DNA of 64,000 nucleotides from Hippophae tibetana (Eukaryota; Streptophyta; Magnoliopsida; Rosales; Elaeagnaceae): positions 108,972,398-109,036,397 of the forward strand of contig CM072810.1 in assembly GCA_037013495.1 (NCBI GenBank), given 5' to 3'. A program made the position numbers and the translations under genes. Each line of letters opens with the position of its first letter. Within the stretch, counting starts at the first letter, position 1. The notes under the pieces are model-generated. The model was not told the DNA's origin, searched no databases, and saw only the letters and a program-made list of their open reading frames with translations. This document shows, piece after piece, positions 15,001 to 24,562 of the stretch.

Positions 15001-16855
15001 TTTGCCAAACCTTTTTCTATTTTTTGAAAATCGAATTAGAAAATGACCCCAAACTGTCATAAACCATTGCCTATTCAAAGTAAACTAATAGTGACTAGTG
15101 ATCTAGTGACCTAGTTTGTTGACACTCTAAGGGCTTTGATTAGAAATAGAGCAAAAGATATGTTAACCAGTGGACTCCAACTAGGTAGAATTTCTTTCAC
15201 TCGATTCAAAGTCAATTTTCATCAATTTTAAAATTTAACAACGTTTAACAATCGTCAATATGTCTCAATAATGCATTAAAAACAGCTTCTCGTAGATTGA
15301 ATACCAATTTTTACCATCCCTTGTAGAACACAAACCACTAAAAGATACAGCATGGTCCCAGTTTTGGTGACTAAATGTAATATTTTAGCTTGCATCAGAC
15401 AGGTTCCAGTTGCAGTTCAGCAGTACAAGCGGAAGAAGTAACTCACTAACTCCCTATAGGGCATGAAAATATAGAGGTATCAGGTCATCAGCTAAAAGAG
15501 CCATGATTTATTTAGATACCCTATACGCAGGGAAAGGATGGTTCAGAAAACTGATGTCTTGATACAATATGGTTCTTTCAAACAAAGAGTTGCTAAGAAA
15601 AGCATATTACGGTTGGAAATTGACAATATATGAATGCCAAGCCAGTGAAGTAAATGTGGAAACATGGCCTCACAAGCTTTTAATTCTTTGTAGAATTAAC
15701 TGCCTATGCAAATTTAGAAACTGCATAATTCTGCAAAGAATAAAACCTTGTATGTCAAATCCACACAAGAAAAATAATCTGCTCTGGAAAGTGGAAACAT
15801 AGTATCCTCTCAAAATCCAGATAAACTATGACATTTTGAGCTTTTAATCCATCCATTTACCACTTGAGGCAAAAGAAAAAGGCATCTTTATACTAGTATA
15901 TATATCAAATTTAACTATCCCAAATTCCAATAACAAGCCTATAAGCATTTTTCATGTCTAACCCTTAATTTTAGCCAGATAAAAACACAAGTAATTTTTT
16001 CATATGTAAAAGACAACAAAAGACTATTAAAGCAACACAACCCAAACCCTATTTGCAACATTAAAGAAAAATTGTAAAAGGGGACACAATTCTGTAAACC
16101 GCCATGAAACATATGACCAGATAAAGCCATCAATGGAACATCCTAATAAGTCTGGTATCTTATTACACATCAAAGTGGAAGTTGACATAGCACTGTACAG
16201 AAAAGCACGTGAGACCCAAGTCAAACTATTAAAGCCAACTCCAAAACTAACAAACTCTAATAAATTCAGTTCGGGCATCATATGCAGCTGGAAGCGAATT
16301 TCAACAACATAAAATTAGGGTTTTGAAACATGATGGTTCCACTTCCACAATTAGGTAGACTTTTTAAATTCCTTTTACATGCCAGCAATTTCAAACTTAA
16401 ATTGAAATCTTATAATCAAACTCAGGACACGGATGGAATATCTTTCTGTCACGTAAAGCATCCTAAAATAAGCAGATATAATCACATACACAATCAAAAC
16501 AAACCATCCTCCCAATAACAACAATAAAAGAAAAAAGAAACTAAAGCCCCTTAAGTCAAATAGCACTCAGATTAAGCTAACATTAGCAACATGTAAGACG
16601 GCAGAAATTAAATATATTTACCTTCCCTCAGTTTCACGTCAAACAACCAAAAAATCCAATCATAAATAAACACAGGAAAATATAGCAAAGAGTCTGAAAA
16701 TTTAACATTAAAACAGAGGGAATCAAATTTAAAAAACTGATTATTTTCACCAAAAACCTGATAATCTTCTCAAGGTAATCAGAAAGAATGGTTTGCCAAT
16801 AAGGTCCCATAGCGGCGGTGACATCGACAATCACAATCAACTGCTTGTCCGCCAT
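12..16855 (-). CDS. MED25: Mediator complex subunit 25 (MED25/PFT1), 5' 12 exons, 3' end outside window
   Basis: MED25 is the Mediator subunit that links DNA-bound activators (jasmonate, light and flowering pathways in plants) to RNA polymerase II in the nucleus. I assembled 12 exons from GT/AG sites and continuous phase: 16758-16855, 8319-8349, 6693-6756, 6081-6211, 4734-4943, 4568-4633, 4005-4203, 2144-2199, 1187-2014, 982-1035, 627-655 and 12-80, giving 1835 nt, or 611 codons plus 2 nt. The start is MADKQLIVIVDVTAAMGPYW, the usual MED25 N-terminus. Residues 1 to about 190 form the von Willebrand A domain (LVQRSGWTRDVDNFLDWL, HCILIAANNPYPLPTP). Exon 9 (residues 286-561) is the long Ser/Met/Gln/Gly-rich linker with LNNLSQVRQVM. 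SKYVRVWE then opens the activator-interacting (ACID) domain, with WPPVMQIVRLIS in exon 12. The Gln-rich C-terminus lies off the left edge. No stop or frameshift is seen in any exon. Exon 2 is only 31 nt, and intron 1 is 8.4 kb and full of transposon DNA. Identity is secure; splice sites are predicted by eye. Confidence 0.95.
2200..4004 (-). other. MED25 intron 7 (1.8 kb), no gene seen
   Basis: This is non-coding intron DNA between exons 7 and 8. It is AT-rich with no long reading frame on either strand. Two loosely similar segments near 2500-2560 and 3525-3590 (GTACCCGTGTCCAACGG-like and GTACCATGCCCAATG-like, each followed by ATATG-rich sequence) suggest an old internal duplication or a decayed repeat. 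Nothing else is recognisable. Confidence 0.6.
8479..8670 (-). repeat. 3' LTR of intron Copia element
   Basis: This 192-bp LTR is followed on its inner side by the polypurine tract at 8671-8685. It is 16 bp longer than its partner because of extra copies of a short internal unit (CACCTAATACACAACTAATATATTCAACTAGTGATAGA-type, several imperfect copies). Substitutions against the other LTR show the insertion is not very recent. Confidence 0.9.
8690..11763 (-). pseudogene. Copia pol (protease-integrase-RT-RNase H), broken
   Basis: Domains in order on the minus strand: protease VIDSGATDHMT; the pre-integrase zinc region and integrase core at 10748-11362 with HSDVW, FVDDYSR, LRSDNAKEY and the catalytic Glu in NGVTERKNKH; reverse transcriptase at 9473-10660 with QLDIKNAFLHSDL, SLYGLRQSPRAW and an intact VVYVDDIVITG; then RNase H with the tail running to about 8700. 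Stops interrupt it at 11758-11760 (just before VIDSGA), 10748-10750 (after the integrase), 9470-9472 and 9128-9130. The RT catalytic residues are intact, but the polyprotein is not. Confidence 0.9.
11764..12678 (-). pseudogene. Copia gag, broken
   Basis: The N-terminus MAEKKSNVVTDMVP is followed by HKLNGSNYLTWSKTIRIYLRS, the typical Copia gag N-terminal module. A mid-gag segment (YKSFYRIDKQDQSLTNYFMEFKRTYKELN) follows in another frame, and a CX2CX4HX4C zinc knuckle (CHYCHKPGHTKHDC) lies at about 11880-11935. The pieces lie in different frames separated by stops at about 12490, 12210 and 11943, so no full gag can be made. Confidence 0.85.
12900..13190 (-). repeat. Two 143-bp direct repeats in the Copia leader
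   Basis: Between the primer-binding site and gag the leader is unusually GC-rich and holds two copies of a unit with anchors at 12959 (GGTGATCGGACTTCGGGGTTT) and 13102 (GGTGACCGAATTTCAGGGTT). The period is 143 bp. The copies diverge by many substitutions but keep the same order of words (CTCCCTGTGC, GGTGAGAATA, CACTC.AAAAGG). Confidence 0.75.
13311..13486 (-). repeat. 5' LTR of intron Copia element
   Basis: This 176-bp LTR starts at TGTAAAATCAG on the plus strand and ends at ATATATCTAACA. The primer-binding site (reverse complement of GCTCTGATACCA) abuts it at 13299-13310. It matches the left LTR along its whole length apart from the internal unit copies. Confidence 0.9.
13611..13843. repeat. 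116-bp tandem duplication in MED25 intron 1
   Basis: The segment starting GCATTAAACCATGTTATTTG at 13611 recurs at 13727 as GCATTAAGCCATGTTATTTG and stays similar to about 13843 (ATGCATCATGTTAGAAGTTGT in both). There are a handful of substitutions between copies. Confidence 0.85.
13842..14250 (+). mobile_element. TRIM-like short LTR element, tandem, partly truncated
   Basis: A unit of about 180 bp is repeated. A central LTR-like segment (14003-14085, TGATAAATGT...TTCTAACA, 83 bp) is followed by TGGTATCAAAAT, which resembles a tRNA-Met primer-binding site. It is preceded by a purine tract CGTGGGGGAG. The same TCTAACA|TGGTATCAAAAC junction occurs at about 13900-13918, and a third, 3'-truncated LTR copy starts at 14190 (TAATAAATGTATAAAAAT). 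LTR-internal-LTR-internal-LTR with no coding capacity is the TRIM plan. The first LTR is truncated or diverged. Assignment is by structure only. Confidence 0.55.
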
Positions 16856-17200
16856 TGCAAAAGCCCTGCTGTAAGAGACAAACAAATAATCTTAACAGAA
16901 ACTGGCAGAAATAGGCGAACAAAACTTTGCTATTCTTCTTCAATGGAGTAAATGCATGCGAGAGTCACGTGACTGGGGAATAGGAAATAGGCGAGAACTG
17001 AGAAGGAAAGGGATCAAAGAATTAGGATTGGAATATTTATAAGGAATTTCTCAGTGGAAGTCAGACTTACTGGTTGTGGTTGAAAACGGAGGAGGAGATT
17101 CATAGCCCATCCACTTTTGGTCTTCCAGTTATGGCAGTTTGGCTCCTTGCTTTTAAGCTGTCATTTCTGCCGGTGGTCTCATTTGGGCAATTTCATCGGG
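16856..17200 (-). promoter_or_regulatory. MED25 5' UTR and core promoter
   Basis: This stretch lies directly upstream of the MED25 start codon and is richer in GC than the DNA beyond 17.2 kb. On the minus strand a TATA-like TTATAAATATT lies at about 17031-17041, some 180 nt before the ATG. That would place transcription start near 17005 and give a 5' UTR of about 150 nt. A 10-bp palindrome GTCACGTGAC, which contains a G-box CACGTG core, sits at 16964-16973 in the predicted leader. The TATA assignment and start site are inferences from spacing only. Confidence 0.5.
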
Positions 17201-18925
17201 AAATATGAGAAAATAGGCCGATAATCCAGCCCAATTAGTAAAGTTGTCTGAGTTTTTTTCTTTCTAATACACTTCAATATAAACGCATTTTTATAATATT
17301 ATATAACACTAATACAACTAAATTCTACAACGCTTGCTATTATGGTATTTTCTGCCCAAGCTTTTTTTGTATTATGTATTTCTATTATTTATAATATTTA
17401 TTTATTTATTTTTAATCAATTAAATTTTTTATTAAATTCTTGAAGAAATAAAAAACTTATAAATTTGAATATTTAACGTATAAAGTAATGGTAAATCATT
17501 GGATATAAAATATGTATTTAATTATAATTTAAATTTAAAATATTTAATACTTTTAAACTAATATATATTTATATATTTGTTGAATTTATTCTTGTGTTCT
17601 TTGTGTTTATCATTAAATTATTGATATTAATCATGAAAATGATGTGTATTATGTTATTCAATATCAAGATAAAATTTTTCAAATAATTTTAAAAATATTT
17701 TATGTATCTTAATTAAAAATACTAATAAAAAAATAAAAAATAATAATCTAAAGATATCAAGATGGTGGATTATGCATGTTCTTTTATAGTGTATTCCTAA
17801 TGTATATTCTCCCGAACTATAAATCAAATCACTATGGCTTTTATTATTGCGTTCTATAGTTGCTTCCATGCCTCGGTCCTAATCTAAATTTCATGTTAAT
17901 ATGTCATGAAAATTACAATACAATTACACCATAATCTCCTTTTCTGGTATGTAAATGAAAAAAAATATCAAAATTGCTCTAATATTACTCAAAATTTGTA
18001 CTACAAAAACAATATAGTAGAAAAAAATTAAAAGGAATATTTAAAACAAAGAATGCATGCATGATTTCATTTCATTACTTATATAAAAATTGCTTCATAT
18101 TTATAGTCTTATTTTTTTTGTTTTGCTTTTTTTGTCTCATTTTCTTTCTAAATTTTACTTGTTTTACTACTTTTATTTTTTAATGTTACTTTTTTTTTTG
18201 TAGTTTTTAATTACTAAGTGGATATTTCAAAAAATAAAATTGCAAAATAAATAAATAAATAACCAAATACAATTATTTCTTGAAGATATTTTTTTTCATA
18301 TCACAGTTATACATTTATATACCTAAATATATGTATAAATAATTATCCGAGTTTAAACTCAAACACACTTAATGCTCATAATCAACATATTTTATTAAAT
18401 TATAAAATATTATTATTTTTTAAAAGTAATAATCAATAGTATATTTTGATATTTTTAAACATGTATTTAAATTAAGATAAGTAGAAATTCTTAAAAAAAA
18501 TCATATTTGAATGATAATAAAAAAAAATAAAGAAAAAAAACCATGTGTAATTTTATGTTTGACTTGGATGTTAAAATAAAATGAATTAAATTCATTGTAT
18601 TATTATCATGAAAACTCATTTCTCTCAAATGTCTCGTTAACCACGTGATCACCTTGAAGTACTCTTTTTTAAACATAATTATATTATCATTTATTCTTTT
18701 CTTTTTTCTCATATTTTTTATTTGTTACCTCCATTGAATTTTTATTTTAGTTTGATTTTACTCTATTTTGAATGTTATAAATGTTATTTATAGTTTTACA
18801 TAATTTCAATTCCGTTGTTTAAACAAATATTTAATAGTATTACTATTTTTATTAAATTTGAATTTTATTATTAATAATGTCTTTTAATTTTTAAAAAATA
18901 TAATTATACCATTTAAAATATATAT
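17201..18925. other. AT-rich intergenic DNA, no gene seen
   Basis: Very AT-rich DNA with short reading frames only and long T and A runs (for example 18180-18210 and 18520-18540). I see no splice-linked exons, repeats with clear borders, or structural RNA signature. Confidence 0.6.
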
Positions 18926-19118
18926 TGTTAAAAATTTAGGTCTAACTCAACCCAATAATATCTCATTGAGTTAAGTGTTGCTTAGGCTTATAAGCAATTT
19001 TGTTGTCTTGTTCCTAACCGATGTGAGACAAAGATACTTAACAATCTCTTTCCACATAGCAGAAAAATGTGGACATAAACATCACGATGAGACTTTGGTA
19101 GAGCTCAGGGTCGAAGCA

Positions 19119-19259
19119 TGTTAATAAATCATTAATGGTATATTAGTTGTATATAACTAATATACTTTTCCAAAAGTAGATTTCTATTACTTGTATTTAA
19201 ACATGTATTAGTATTCATTGTAATTGTGTGATTGTAAATACAATTCAATATATTTAATT
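19119..19259 (+). repeat. 5' LTR of second Copia
   Basis: This 141-bp LTR begins TGTTAATAAATC and ends AATATATTTAATT directly before the tRNA-Met primer site. The target duplication fixes its left edge. Confidence 0.92.
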
Positions 19260-19850
19260 TGGTATCAGAGCGGGAAAGAAAAAAAAAATTCTTACCAGTT
19301 TCTGAGCAGCAACGCCGCCGCCAGTTTTTTTAAAGTAGTGTCGTTAATCTTCTCGCACTGTTCAGTTCATGTCGCAGTTGTAGATCCGTCGTCCAGTCTG
19401 CGTTGTCCAGCTCGCGATGTTCAGCCCATGTCATCCATCTCTGTGTTGTCCAGCCCTGCGCCGTCCAGCTCTACACACCACCCATACGCCCTCCAACTCG
19501 GCCACCCATGCGCGCTGTCTAGCTCGCGCACCCCTGCGCGCCGTCCAGCTTCACCCCTCCATTCTCTGTGAGTCTGCATAGCTCCTTCACTGCTCTGTTC
19601 AATTTTTAAAAAAAAAATTTGTTCTCAGAATACGAAGCCTCTACTTATCGGCCCTAATTTAGCCCTTGCGTCGTTCAGTTTTTTTCCCTTTTTAGTTTTT
19701 TATCGTTCAATTTTTTCCATTTTCAATTTTTAAGCTCAGCCATAATCAGCCCAAGCCCATCAGCAAAAAAAAACTTATCAGCCCAACCTGGCCCAAAAAA
19801 AATCCAAAATATTTATTCCTCTGCACAATATATTTTTTATTATTATTTCA
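19260..19850 (+). other. Leader of second Copia: primer site and GC-rich untranslated region
   Basis: The leader starts with TGGTATCAGAGC (tRNA-Met primer site, 19260-19271). It then carries a Cys/Ser-codon-like, GC-rich stretch (19300-19570) with repeated GTCCAGCTCGCG-type words, and a T-rich stretch before the gag start at 19851. The open frame across 19224-19571 runs from the LTR through the primer site and has the composition of the repeats, so I do not call it a gene. Confidence 0.7.
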
Positions 19851-20729
19851 ATGGAAGATTCAAGACAACATCAAGTTTCTAGAATTCATGAAGTTCCAAA
19901 TTTTGAAGCTTCTGTTAAGAGTTCAGAAATTGGTTCTTTCAGGGGTACTAAACTTAATGGTACAAATTTTCGAACATGGAAAAAAGTTATGTTTGTTTAT
20001 CTTCGTGGGATGCATAAGATGGGACATATATCTAGATCAATCATGGCTCCTAGTCAAGATGATATAGAAGCCTATACTAGGTAGGAAGATGATGATGGCT
20101 TTGTCATGTCAATTCTATTTAGAACCATCACTGATGATATATTACAAATGGTGGAGGAATGTGAAACTGCTGAGGCCATATGTAATACCTTAAGTAATCT
20201 TTATACAAATGAGTCTGACTTTATTCAAGTTCATGAACTCATATGCAAAGCTGCTAGCATGCATCAAAATGGGCAACCAGTATCTCTTTTCTTTACCAAG
20301 TTGAAAAATGTATGGGCTAAAATTGACCAGAAACGCCCGTGTAAAATTAAAAATCCAGAAGACCTTCTGTGGTACCAGAAGAAGAAGAAGCTTGAACGAG
20401 TACATGCCTTTTTAAGAGGCCTTGATACAAAACATAATAGTGCTAAAGGTGAATTGCTTCGAATGTCACACCCTCCGAGCTTGACTACTGCCTTTACATA
20501 CATCCGTAAAGACGAATCTCAGCAAGAGAGTCTTCATCAGGCACATGTTGAGGTATCAAGCCTAGTCATTCAAGCCAAATCAAAGGCGCCTTTCTTCCAA
20601 CAGCAAAATTCAATTCTACTTCATAAGTAGGGACCTCCACCAGGTTTTGCACATCGCCCTCATTCTCCCTGCTCTTATTGCAATGAACAGGGGCATCTTC
20701 GTGAGACTTTTTGGAAACTGTATCCACAC
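19851..20729 (+). pseudogene. Copia gag, broken
   Basis: Gag starts MEDSRQHQVSRIHEV and contains FRGTKLNGTNFRTWKKVMFV, the Copia gag N-terminal module, then a helical mid-region (ELICKAASMHQNGQPVSLFF, LLRMSHPPSLTTAFTYIRKDE). Stops fall at 20082-20084 and 20628-20630. The zinc knuckle at about 20670 reads CSYCNEQGHLRETF: the final Cys of CX2CX4HX4C is Phe, so metal binding is probably lost. Confidence 0.88.
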
Positions 20730-23700
20730 TTGAAACCAAAAGTAGACTATTATGGAGCAAAACGACAACATGGGCATCGTTCTAAAGCAAAAGCAGTTGC
20801 AGTGCAAATTGTCCAAGAACCAGACTATTATGGACAGAATCATCCTATGGAATGTGGAGGTATCCCTATAGCTTCAATAGCTGGTCGTGGTAAGATTGGT
20901 ATGACCTTCAATGTTTCTCACTCTGTTGGGTCTAATACTTGGATTATTGATTTTGGTGCATCTGATCATATGACTTATAATAAATCTTATTTTAATGAGT
21001 TATCTCCCCCACCAGTGTCTTATGTTACGAATGCTAATGGTGAGGTCTTTCCTGTCTTAGGAAAGGGGTCAGTTTATATCACTCCATCTTTATAGCTCCA
21101 TAATGTTTTATATGTACCTGACTTATCTCATCACTTAATATTTGTTCCACAGTTGAATATTGAGTCTAAATATTTTGTAACATTTTATCCTATGTATGTG
21201 ATTTTTCAGGATCTTCTTACCAGGGAAATAATTGGTCGAGGGTATCTGAGGGGCAGATTGTTCCATTTGGATCAGAACTACGAAGGGGAAAAACCAGGAG
21301 CACGGGCACGCATTGCATTGACTTCTAGTTCCGATAATCTAAGTAAAATTTGGTTGTGGCATCGCCGCTTAGGGCATCCGTCTTTTAGTCTTATGAAAAA
21401 AACCATGCCCACTTTATTTATTGGTATTAGTGAGATTGTTTTACATTGTGAGACTTGTGTTTTGGCCAAGAGCTATCGTATTACTTATTCTCCTAGTATT
21501 TCTAATAAAAGTACTATTCTTTTTGAATTAATTCATTCTGATGTTTGGGGACCATCTAAAGAGCCCAATATATCGGGTATGAGATATTTTGTTTCGTTTA
21601 TCGATGATTGTACAAGGTTATCATGGATTTCTCTTCTTAGAACAAAAGATGAAGTTTTTCAGTTTTTTAAAATTTTCATACCTTCGTTCAAACACAATAT
21701 AATGGCATCATTCAGATCCTCCGTTCTGACAATGGGGAGGAATATGTTAATCATGTTTTTCAAGATTTTTTCAAAACATATAGGATTATTCACCAAACTA
21801 CTTGTCTGTGAACACCGGAACAAAATGGATTATCTCAAAGAAAAAATGGTCATTTACTTGATATGGCTCGTGCACTCTTATTTAGTGCTTATATGCCAAA
21901 ATACCTTTGGGGTGATGCTGTAAAAGCTTCCGCCTATCTCATCAATCGTCTCCCTTCTAGTGTCCTTAACGGAAAAATCTCATTCCAAATTCTCGCATCT
22001 TACGTCTCCTTATCATCCTTCCATAATCTTCATACCCGTGTATTTGGTTGTGTTACTTTTGTGCATGTTCCTAAAAATAAAAGGTCTAAATTAGATGCCC
22101 GGGCAATTAAATTTGTTTGTTGGTTATGGAAGTTATTAGAAAGGGTACCAGTGATTCCATCCACCGACCAGAAAGTATTATGTCACTATGGATGTTACCT
22201 TCTTTGAGGACATGAGTTATTTTTCCTCACCTGATACTGCTCGTGAGGGGGAGAATACATATTTTGAAGAACTGTATCATGGAGAGGGGGAGGCATTAGA
22301 AGAATCACCAACTGATGTTTCAATAAGACCAAATGAGACTCCTAATTCATTGGATCCAGTTATTGCAGAAGCAGATGCTTCAAGTATTCATGCACCAAAT
22401 TCACTTACAGCAAATGAAGTTGAAGACACAACTGTACCATCAGGCATTACTCCTACCCCTGATCAACAACTCCCTGGTATTGAAGGTCACTCATATGAGG
22501 TATGTACACCTACTGATACTAATAGCATCGAGTCTAATGTTGGACAGTATGTGTTACCAAATAGGTCTACTCGAGGTCAACCAGCCAAAAGGTATGAACC
22601 AAATATTCATGCAAAATCAAAATACCCAGTAGCCAATTACATGTCCACTAAAAGATTATCTAAGTCATATAAATCATTTGTGAATCAAATATCTGGCGTA
22701 TCAGTACATAACAAAATGCAGGATACGTTGGGAGATCCAATATGGAGAAAGGCAATGGCTGAAGAGATGGATGCGTTAAAGAAGAACGATACTTGGCAAC
22801 TTGTGCCATCATCACAAGTAAAAAAGGCAATTGGTTGTCGATGGGTGTTTACTGTAAAACATAATGGTGATGGATCCGTAAATCGGTATAAAGCTCGTCT
22901 TGTAGCAAAAGGGTTTACTCAAATGTATGGTGTAGACTACGATGAGACTTTTGCTCATGTTGCCAAAATGAACACTATTTGGATTTTGCTCTCACTTATT
23001 GCTAACCTAAACTCGCCACTTCGGCAGTTTGATGTCAAGAATGTGTTTCTTCATGGAGAATTAGCCGAGGAGGTGTACATGAGTCTTCCACCTGGGTATG
23101 TAGTTGATTCTCTTGGTAATTTTGTATGCAAATTGAGGAAGTCTTTGTATGGCCTCAAGCAATCCCCTCGAGCCTGGTTTGAAAGGTTTTCACAGTTCAT
23201 GCAAAAGGTTGGTTACAAACAAAGTAATTCAGACCACACTCTATTTCTCAAACATCAACGAGAGAAGGTAATAACCCTAATCATTTATGTTGATGATATG
23301 GTAATCATTGGTGATGATACTATTGAGATGGATAAATTACAAAGACAGCTAGCCTCTGAATTCGAGATGAAGGACTTAGGTGAACTAAAGTACTTCTTAG
23401 GAATTGAGGTAACTAGGGGAAGAGAAGGAATATATCTGTGTCAGAGGAAGTACATTATTGATCTGTTAATAGAGATAGGTATATTGGATTGCAAACCTAT
23501 TGTCACTCCTATTGAGCAAAACCATTGTTTAGTAGAGTATCCAGATCAGATACCAACTGATCGAGCTCACTATCAGAGATTAGTTGGACGTTTGATTTAC
23601 TTAGCTCATACTAGACCAGATGTTGCATATGCAGTAAGTGTGGTGAGTCAGTTCATGCATAATCCACTTGAGAACCATATGTTTGAAAATTTTAAGGTAT

Positions 23701-24237
23701 TTGAAATCGGCTCCAAGAAGGGGAGTAATGTTCTCTAAACATAACAATCCTCTTGAAGTCTGTGGATTCACATATGCAGATTGGGCAGGGAGTATTACAG
23801 ATAGAAAGTCAACATCGGGTTATTTCACCTTTGGGGGAGGAAATTTGGTTACATGGAAAAGTAAGAAGCAGAAAGTTGTGGCACGATCTAGTGCTGAGAC
23901 CGAGTATAGAGGTATGGCTCATGGAGTTTGTGAATTGCTGTGGATAAGAACTTTGTTATTGGATTTGGGTTTCGAACTCAAAAATACTATGTAGATGTAT
24001 TGTGACAATCGGGCAGCCATTGATATATCACAAAATCCAGTACAACATTATCGCACTAAGCATGTAGAGGTTGATTGTCACTTTATAAAAGAGAAGTTAG
24101 ATGTCAAACTTATTAGTTTTCCTTTTGTTCCCACAGAAGAACAGCTTGCAGATATGCTTACCAAGAGAGTTTCCAAGAAGTCATTATACGGTTCACTAAA
24201 CAAGTTGGGCATGATCGATATCTATGCGCCAACTTGA
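20730..24237 (+). pseudogene. Copia pol, broken; RT domain open over 516 codons
   Basis: The protease region reads WIIDFGASDHM (Asp kept, the usual Ser replaced by Phe), with a stop at 21093-21095. Pre-integrase and integrase follow with LWHRRLGHPSFS, ELIHSDVWG and FIDDCTRLSW. The frame shifts at about 21690. The downstream integrase segment reads EQNGLSQRKNGHLLDMARALLF, in which the usual catalytic Glu before RKN is Gln. RT and the start of RNase H are open from 22188 to 23738 (QFDVKNVFLHGEL, SLYGLKQSPRAW, LIIYVDDMVIIGDD). The frame shifts at about 23690, and RNase H continues to a stop at 23992-23994. The tail 23995-24237 carries YCDNRAAIDISQNPVQHYRTKH. Confidence 0.9.
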
Positions 24238-24244
24238 GGAGGAG

Positions 24245-24424
24245 TGTTAATAAATCATTAATGGTATATTAGTTGTATGCAATTGATATACTTTATCAGC
24301 TGTATATTAGTTGTATGCAACTAATATACTTTTCCAAAAAGCAGATTCATATTTTCTGTATTTAAACATGTATTAGTATTCATTGTAATTGTGTGATTGT
24401 AAATACAATTCAATATATTTAATT
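24245..24424 (+). repeat. 3' LTR of second Copia
   Basis: This 180-bp LTR is 39 bp longer than its partner because the segment with TATATTAGTTGTATGCAA...ATATACTTT is duplicated in tandem (24265-24330). Otherwise it differs from the 5' LTR by a few substitutions and small indels. The right edge is fixed by the AAGCA duplication. Confidence 0.92.
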
Positions 24425-24562
24425 AAGCATATAGAGATCAGGAACATAGTTATGATATTATGTTATAAACTCAGTCATAACTCAACCCAATAAAATTTCG
24501 TTGAGTTAAGAATTAGTTAAGTTTAACTTATAACCGATATGAGATAAAGATACTTATAATCA

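Larger units (their letters stand above)
8350..16757 (-). other. MED25 intron 1 (8.4 kb), host to repeats
   Basis: The donor AG|GTTTTTGG lies at 16757 and the acceptor CATGCAG at 8350, joining codon 32-33 (AG|G, Arg) in phase. The intron contains the Copia element at 8479-13486, a 116-bp tandem duplication at 13611-13843 and a TRIM-like tandem at about 13842-14250. The stretch 14250-16757 has only short random reading frames, and I see no gene in it. The 3' splice site lies just 129 bp from the Copia LTR edge. Confidence 0.85.
19119..24424 (+). mobile_element. Ty1/Copia LTR retrotransposon with perfect target duplication, defective
   Basis: This is a full-length element flanked by an exact 5-bp duplication AAGCA (19114-19118 and 24425-24429). 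The LTRs are 19119-19259 and 24245-24424. The primer site TGGTATCAGAGC begins at 19260, and the polypurine tract GAGGAGGAG ends at 24244. Gag, protease, integrase, RT and RNase H appear in Copia order on the plus strand. Stops and frameshifts break gag and pol, and several catalytic or zinc residues are changed, so it is non-autonomous. The perfect duplication and similar LTRs point to a younger insertion than the MED25-intron copy. The LTR 3' end reads TTTAATT rather than the usual CA. Confidence 0.95.
18926..24562 (-). mobile_element. TRIM-like element split by a nested Copia insertion
   Basis: Two related LTR-like segments flank the Copia: 18926-19043 (118 bp, TG...CA) and 24461-24562 (about 102 bp). 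They share ACTCAACCCAATAA..ATTTC.TTGAGTTAAG and AACCGATRTGAGAYAAAGATACTTA. Read on the minus strand, the copy at 24.5 kb is followed by a decayed primer-site-like TAATATCATAAC. About 106 bp of non-coding interior follows, ending in a purine stretch (GTGGAAAGAGAT) before the second LTR. The Copia element sits in that interior at 19119-24424. LTR length, interior length and shared words (CACATCG, CTTATAAGCCTAAG, GAGTTAG) match the TRIM array at 35 kb in plan. Confidence 0.6.

Noticed and set aside
19224-19571. A 115-codon open frame rich in Ser, Pro and His
   Set aside because: It runs from the Copia LTR across the primer site into low-complexity GC-rich leader repeats; no protein features.
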